This document shows, piece by piece, positions 60,209 through 64,000 of a stretch of 64,000 nucleotides of DNA. The notes below the pieces were generated by a model. It made no database searches, was not told the origin of the DNA, and saw nothing but the letters and a program-made list of their open reading frames with translations. Source of the DNA: Rikenellaceae bacterium. Lineage in GTDB: Bacteria; Bacteroidota; Bacteroidia; Bacteroidales; Rikenellaceae. Position 1 is the first letter of the stretch, and each line of letters starts with the position of its first letter. The translations under genes and the position numbers were made by a program. Where the stretch lies: positions 1 through 64,000 of the forward strand of contig SUZO01000002.1 of assembly GCA_015059805.1 (NCBI GenBank), read 5' to 3'.

Positions 60209-62266
60209 CTACAACCAACCGCCATTAGTTGCAAATGAGCGAGAGAGGATAGCCACCTTACAAGATACAAGCATACCTCCAGTAGCCTCGTTACTTCCCA
60301 CAGCATTGCCACCAGCGATAAATGTAATGGTAGCGATTGCAGAGCCAGGCTTTGTACACTTAAGCTGCAACTTACCAGTCTTTGAGATAACAATATCACC
60401 CTCAACGCCGAGCTTTGACCTATCAGCCTGTGACATAGCAACAGAGATTGTTGAATAACCATCCTTGTCGGTCATACTTGTAGGGTTACCTCCAATAACA
60501 TCGCTCAGATCTATAGTAACTCTATTGCCAGTGCGAACAGTAACGCAAGGGATACCCTCAACATTCATCAGAGTCTTAAAGGCGTCGATATATCCAACAC
60601 CCATCTTACCCTTGAAGGTAGAGAGCTGGGCAGTGACGACACTACTGCCATTAGCAGAGTGCTTAGTGCCAGTACAGTACTGGTCAATGCTGTGTGTTGA
60701 GCGGGCCAAGATGTCGCGCAGCTCAAGAGAGGTGAGCTTCTTGCCTAACTGCAATGAGTGAGAGATTGCCAAAGCGGCGATACCAGATACATGAGGACAC
60801 GCCATAGATGTACCCTGCATATATCCGTAGTTTGCACCGTCAGTATATCGTGTAGAGTACACGCTTGAGTTATTCTCACCAGTATAGTCGGTATAATACT
60901 TCTGCAGATAGTCACCACCTGGTGCAGCAAGAGTAGAGCCAGGACCGTAGTTGGTGTAGTAAGCAGGAGTGTAGTCGCAACTCATAGCTGTTACACAGAT
61001 GTAGTCACGATATGCACCTGGATAGCTTGGATAGTCAAACTTATCATTACCAGCCGCAAAGATTGGAAGACCACCATCAAGGACTTCGCCACCGCCATAC
61101 TTAACAAAGTAATCCAGACCCTTTCTTACAAGGTTATTCTGTGGGGTGAAGTAGCTATCGGCAGTATATCTTCCAGGATAGCCCCAGCTACAGTTTGCAA
61201 TAGCAGCGCCATTGTCAGCAGCATACTGGAATGCACGCGCAGCACCAGTATCTGTTCCTGTTGGCCATGTATTGAATAGTGGATCGGTCTTTGGAATCTC
61301 ATGGAAGGTCTGGCAAGACATCAGACGCACACCGTCACCCTTACCAGTACCACCAGCAACACCACAACCGCCAATGCCGTTGTTGTTCACCGCAGCGATA
61401 GTGCCACCTACGTGGGTACCGTGGTCAGACTCATTCTCAGTAAGGGTTGTTGAGCCATCATACTGGAACTTTACAAAGTTTACACCATGAATATCATCAA
61501 CATATCCATTGCCGTCATCATCCTTACCTGCAACACCATTCTTCTCAGCCTCGTTTACCCACATATTGGCAGCAAGGTCTGGGTGTGTAGGCTTAACCAC
61601 ATTATCCACAACAGCTACAATAATGCGCTTGTCGCCCGCAGTAATATCCCACGCCTCACCAACGTTGATATCTGCACCCTTCTTAACACCAGAAAAGACA
61701 TTTGTATCACCTATATTTATATAGTGCCACTGCTTGTCAAGGTCAGGGTCATTAAATGCAGGATAAAGTTTACTTGCTCGTGTTGCAGAGCCAGAAGATG
61801 GTTGAGCTGCTACACTTGGCACCTCTGCACCACCAATACTCTCAATCTGAGAGTTGAGCTGAACAACAGAGACCTCATCTACAGAGGCAAACATCGCTGC
61901 TGCATTGTCAAGGTTCACCTTGCTGTCAAAGTAGACAACATACCAGCAGTGCATGCCCTCACTGCGCAGACGCTCCTCGTAGCGGTTAGAGATAAATACA
62001 CGCTCCATGCGGCTACCACCCACCTTGTCTAAGATAGCATCAAAAGATGCAATGCCAGAACGGGTAGACTCTGAGCGCGAAACACCCGCCTCTACACGAG
62101 TTACAGCCTCATCATCAAAACAAATAATCAGGCTTCCCACAGCATTATTATCCGACATGCGAATAATCTTTGCAGCATGCTGTTGCTCCACCGAAACACT
62201 CTCAACATAGTCCTTTGTACAACTCAGCGTGAGAGCAAGTGTGAGCATTAAAAACAATTTTTTCAT
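60209..62266 (-). CDS. Subtilisin-like serine peptidase (S8), lipoprotein
   Basis: Surface or periplasmic protease of 685 residues. Lipoprotein signal FLMLTLALTLSCTK (Cys16); an inhibitor-like propeptide to about residue 170; catalytic Asp221 (VAVVDNVVKPTHPD), His282 (DHGTHVGGTIA) and Ser487 (QGTSMACPHVSG), with the oxyanion Asn in AAGND. The C-terminal 120 residues are a beta-rich extra domain. A Gly normally follows the catalytic Asp-Thr; here it reads DNVV, an allowed variation. Co-transcribed with the lipoprotein and rsmA. Confidence 0.95.
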   Translation of the reverse strand: MKKLFLMLTLALTLSCTKDYVESVSVEQQHAAKIIRMSDNNAVGSLIICFDDEAVTRVEAGVSRSESTRSGIASFDAILDKVGGSRMERVFISNRYEERLRSEGMHCWYVVYFDSKVNLDNAAAMFASVDEVSVVQLNSQIESIGGAEVPSVAAQPSSGSATRASKLYPAFNDPDLDKQWHYINIGDTNVFSGVKKGADINVGEAWDITAGDKRIIVAVVDNVVKPTHPDLAANMWVNEAEKNGVAGKDDDGNGYVDDIHGVNFVKFQYDGSTTLTENESDHGTHVGGTIAAVNNNGIGGCGVAGGTGKGDGVRLMSCQTFHEIPKTDPLFNTWPTGTDTGAARAFQYAADNGAAIANCSWGYPGRYTADSYFTPQNNLVRKGLDYFVKYGGGEVLDGGLPIFAAGNDKFDYPSYPGAYRDYICVTAMSCDYTPAYYTNYGPGSTLAAPGGDYLQKYYTDYTGENNSSVYSTRYTDGANYGYMQGTSMACPHVSGIAALAISHSLQLGKKLTSLELRDILARSTHSIDQYCTGTKHSANGSSVVTAQLSTFKGKMGVGYIDAFKTLMNVEGIPCVTVRTGNRVTIDLSDVIGGNPTSMTDKDGYSTISVAMSQADRSKLGVEGDIVISKTGKLQLKCTKPGSAIATITFIAGGNAVGSNEATGGMLVSCKVAILSRSFATNGGWL

Positions 62267-62328
62267 AAGTATCTATTTTTAGTCAATATTCCGCCGTAAA
62301 GTTAATAAAGATTTTACAAACCGCAAAA

Positions 62329-62360
62329 TTTGGCACTCTCAACATTTATCACTATCTTTG
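62329..62360 (+). promoter_or_regulatory. Promoter of metK
   Basis: TTTG (62329-62332), 20 bp, TATCTTTG (62353-62360), a full match. The leader to the ATG is about 125 nt; I see no known SAM riboswitch in it. Confidence 0.75.
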
Positions 62361-62489
62361 CAGCGCAAATGTGGAGAGATTTGGACTGCTTGCAACCACA
62401 ATAAAAAATCGCTAAACCAGCAATTCTTTATTTTACAGCCAGCTCCCCATGTTTTTTGTGTTGAATTAACAGAGAAAAGTATAAAAACT

Positions 62490-63737
62490 ATGGGATTTTT
62501 GTTTACATCCGAGTCTGTGTCCGAGGGACATCCGGATAAAGTTTCAGATCAGATTTCAGACGCCATTCTTGACGAGTTTCTTCGTCGTGACCCAGAGTCT
62601 AAGGTCGCTTGTGAGACCCTCTGCACTACAGGTCTTGTTGTGGTGGCTGGCGAGGTGCGTTCAGAGGCTTATGTAGATATTCAGCAGACCGCTCGCCGCG
62701 TTATTGACCGCATAGGTTACAACCGCAGCGAGTATCAGTTTGATGCCGCTTCGTGCGGTATTCTGTCAGCTATCCACGAGCAGAGTTCAGATATTAACCA
62801 GGGTGTTGTTCGCTCAACAGAGGAGGAGCAAGGTGCTGGTGACCAGGGCATTATGTTCGGCTACGCAACACGCGAGAGCCGCGAGCTTATGCCTGCAACG
62901 CTTATTCTGTCGCATGTAATCCTTAAGGAGCTTGCCGATATTCGCCGCGAGGGCAAGGTGATGACCTACCTACGCCCAGATGCAAAGAGCCAGGTTACTA
63001 TTGAGTACGATGATAACCGCCACCCACAGCGTGTGCACACTATCGTTGTCTCTACACAGCACGACGAGGATGTAGACGCTCCGCAGATTAAGGAGGATGT
63101 TCGCACAATCCTTATCCCACGCGTGAAGGCTCGCCTTGAGAGGGCAAATGATGAGCTTGCAACACTTATTGGTGACGACTATATCCTGCACGTAAACCCA
63201 ACAGGTAAGTTCGTTATCGGCGGTCCTCACGGAGATACAGGTCTTACCGGTCGCAAGATTATCGTAGATACCTACGGAGGTCGTGGCGCACACGGTGGTG
63301 GCGCATTCTCAGGCAAGGACTCCTCTAAGGTAGACCGCAGTGCTGCATACGCCGCTCGCCATATCGCAAAGAATATGGTCGCTGCAGGTGTTGCTGACGA
63401 GGTACTTGTACAGCTGAGCTACGCTATCGGTATTGCCGAGCCCCTCTCAGTATATGTAGACACCTACGGCACTAACCACCTGTCAATCAGCGAGGGAGAG
63501 ATTGCCCTCCGCATCGCAAAACTCTTTGACCTGCGCCCAGCAAGCATCGTGCGCCGCTATGGACTTAAGAATCCGATTTTTGAGGCTACAGCATCATACG
63601 GACACTTCGGCAACCGCCCTTACACTAAGGAGGTTACAGTATTTGAGAATGGTGTAGAGGTTACCCGCGAGGTTGAGTTCTTCGGCTGGGAGAAACTCGA
63701 TGCTGTTGATACTATCAAAGCTGAGTTTGGACTTTAA
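62490..63737 (+). CDS. metK: S-adenosylmethionine synthetase
   Basis: Makes S-adenosylmethionine from methionine and ATP. Start taken at MGFLFTSESVSEGHPDKVSDQ, the conserved N-terminus; the upstream 44 codons of the listed ORF lie in the leader. GAGDQGIMFGYA and GGAFSGKDSSKVDRSAAYAAR are the ATP/Met and phosphate-binding motifs. 415 residues. Confidence 0.98.
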   Translation: MGFLFTSESVSEGHPDKVSDQISDAILDEFLRRDPESKVACETLCTTGLVVVAGEVRSEAYVDIQQTARRVIDRIGYNRSEYQFDAASCGILSAIHEQSSDINQGVVRSTEEEQGAGDQGIMFGYATRESRELMPATLILSHVILKELADIRREGKVMTYLRPDAKSQVTIEYDDNRHPQRVHTIVVSTQHDEDVDAPQIKEDVRTILIPRVKARLERANDELATLIGDDYILHVNPTGKFVIGGPHGDTGLTGRKIIVDTYGGRGAHGGGAFSGKDSSKVDRSAAYAARHIAKNMVAAGVADEVLVQLSYAIGIAEPLSVYVDTYGTNHLSISEGEIALRIAKLFDLRPASIVRRYGLKNPIFEATASYGHFGNRPYTKEVTVFENGVEVTREVEFFGWEKLDAVDTIKAEFGL

Positions 63738-63755
63738 TTCACACTCACCTACAAC

Positions 63756-63800
63756 ATTAGTAGCGGTCACTTCAGTTTTTGTGGCCGCTACTAATATTTT
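63756..63800 (+). terminator. Terminator of metK
   Basis: 15-bp stem ATTAGTAGCGGTCAC / GTGGCCGCTACTAAT with one G-U pair and a 10-nt loop, followed by ATTTT; 18 bp after metK. Confidence 0.85.
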
Positions 63801-63892
63801 AACCAGTAGACCCACAACAGATAAACCCCTGCTAAAGGTGAGTAATGCGCAAAGAGTTTTTCTGCGCTGGAGCATTGCTCCATTGCCGCAAC

Positions 63893-63923
63893 AAAAAAAG
63901 CACCTCTTTTCAGAGATGCTTTT
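63893..63923 (-). terminator. Minus-strand terminator for a gene entering from the right
   Basis: Stem AAAGCATCTCT / AGAGGTGCTTT followed on the minus strand by seven T. It has no matching gene in the window on the minus strand except the partial frame at 63947. Confidence 0.7.
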
Positions 63924-63946
63924 GAGTTCTGAAGCGGATTCGAATA

Positions 63947-64000
63947 TCAAGCCACAAGGCTTGTTATCACCGAGGGAGTGCCGCTGTCGCCGTCAGGCGG
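63947..64000 (-). other. Possible 3' end of a minus-strand gene cut by the window edge
   Basis: A frame of 17 codons (PPDGDSGTPSVITSLVA) ends in TGA 24 bp before a good minus-strand terminator. It is much more GC-rich than its neighbours. Too short to identify; it could also be a dispersed repeat. Confidence 0.3.

Noticed and set aside
62361-62489. SAM riboswitch before metK
   Set aside because: The 125-nt leader lacks the SAM-I and SAM-II core sequences I know; no convincing fold seen by eye.
63594-63950. 118-aa ORF antisense to the end of metK
   Set aside because: Two thirds lie inside metK in another frame, and it runs through the metK terminator.
63930-64000. tRNA-like GATTCGAAT at the right end
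   Set aside because: No acceptor or anticodon arm can be built around it.
1-64000. CRISPR array, prophage or rRNA operon
   Set aside because: No regularly spaced repeats, phage structural genes or rRNA sequence were seen.

Overview
The window reads as chromosomal DNA of a Bacteroidota bacterium of the order Bacteroidales, probably a gut-associated relative of Alistipes/Rikenellaceae (family level is inference). Support: a SusC-type receptor with FecR and ECF sigma partners, a type V pilus (fimbrillin) operon, a single-chain glycine decarboxylase, the acpP-fabF-rnc gene order, an ISAon1-like ISL3 element, and many promoters matching the Bacteroidota pattern TTTG-N19..21-TAnnTTTG.

Layout. 1-3.8 kb: a nutrient-uptake signalling module (SusC cut by the window edge, FecR, and a divergent ECF sigma gene ending in a G9 tract). 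3.9-8.4 kb: a small AraC-like gene, acpP-fabF-rnc, then pepE-yraN. 8.4-17 kb: exported or lipid-anchored proteins (FAD oxidoreductase, GH123-type glycosidase, GDPD, and two tandem PEGA/lectin-like paralogues with a decayed third copy). 17-24.4 kb: gcvP, a duplicated-domain protein, slyD, a parDE toxin-antitoxin pair with a palindromic operator, tRNA-Leu, ndk, a repeat-rich non-coding block, a DUF3127 protein, and rplS with a long leader. 24.5-29.1 kb: a DUF1349 protein, two nitroreductases (one exported), an LTA-synthase-like phosphotransferase and a RibD-C reductase.

29.2-38.4 kb is a six-gene type V pilus operon on the minus strand: DUF3575 outer-membrane protein, DUF5119 protein, major fimbrillin, accessory fimbrillin, a lectin-containing subunit and a large DUF4906 tip-like protein. 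38.7-44.6 kb is a compact four-gene operon of families best known from Planctomycetes/Verrucomicrobia: RidA/chorismatase-like, DUF1549+DUF1553, DUF1501, and a PPC-domain protein. It is one of the two strongest candidates for an undescribed system.

44.7-54.2 kb is mostly housekeeping: epimerase, tRNA-Gln, nucleoside permease, ketopantoate reductase, alpha/beta hydrolase, dapF, a TamA-like outer-membrane protein and dxs. An ISL3-family element sits between tRNA-Leu and tRNA-Glu (54.4-55.8 kb). 56.2-58.8 kb encodes the second candidate system: a three-TM protein with two RCK-like Rossmann domains, an Ala/Glu-rich helix and a RyR-like HERW motif, followed 3 nt later by a stand-alone RyR-domain protein. 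The window ends with a subtilase-lipoprotein-rsmA operon on the minus strand and metK on the plus strand. No rRNA, CRISPR array, phage or reverse transcriptase was seen.
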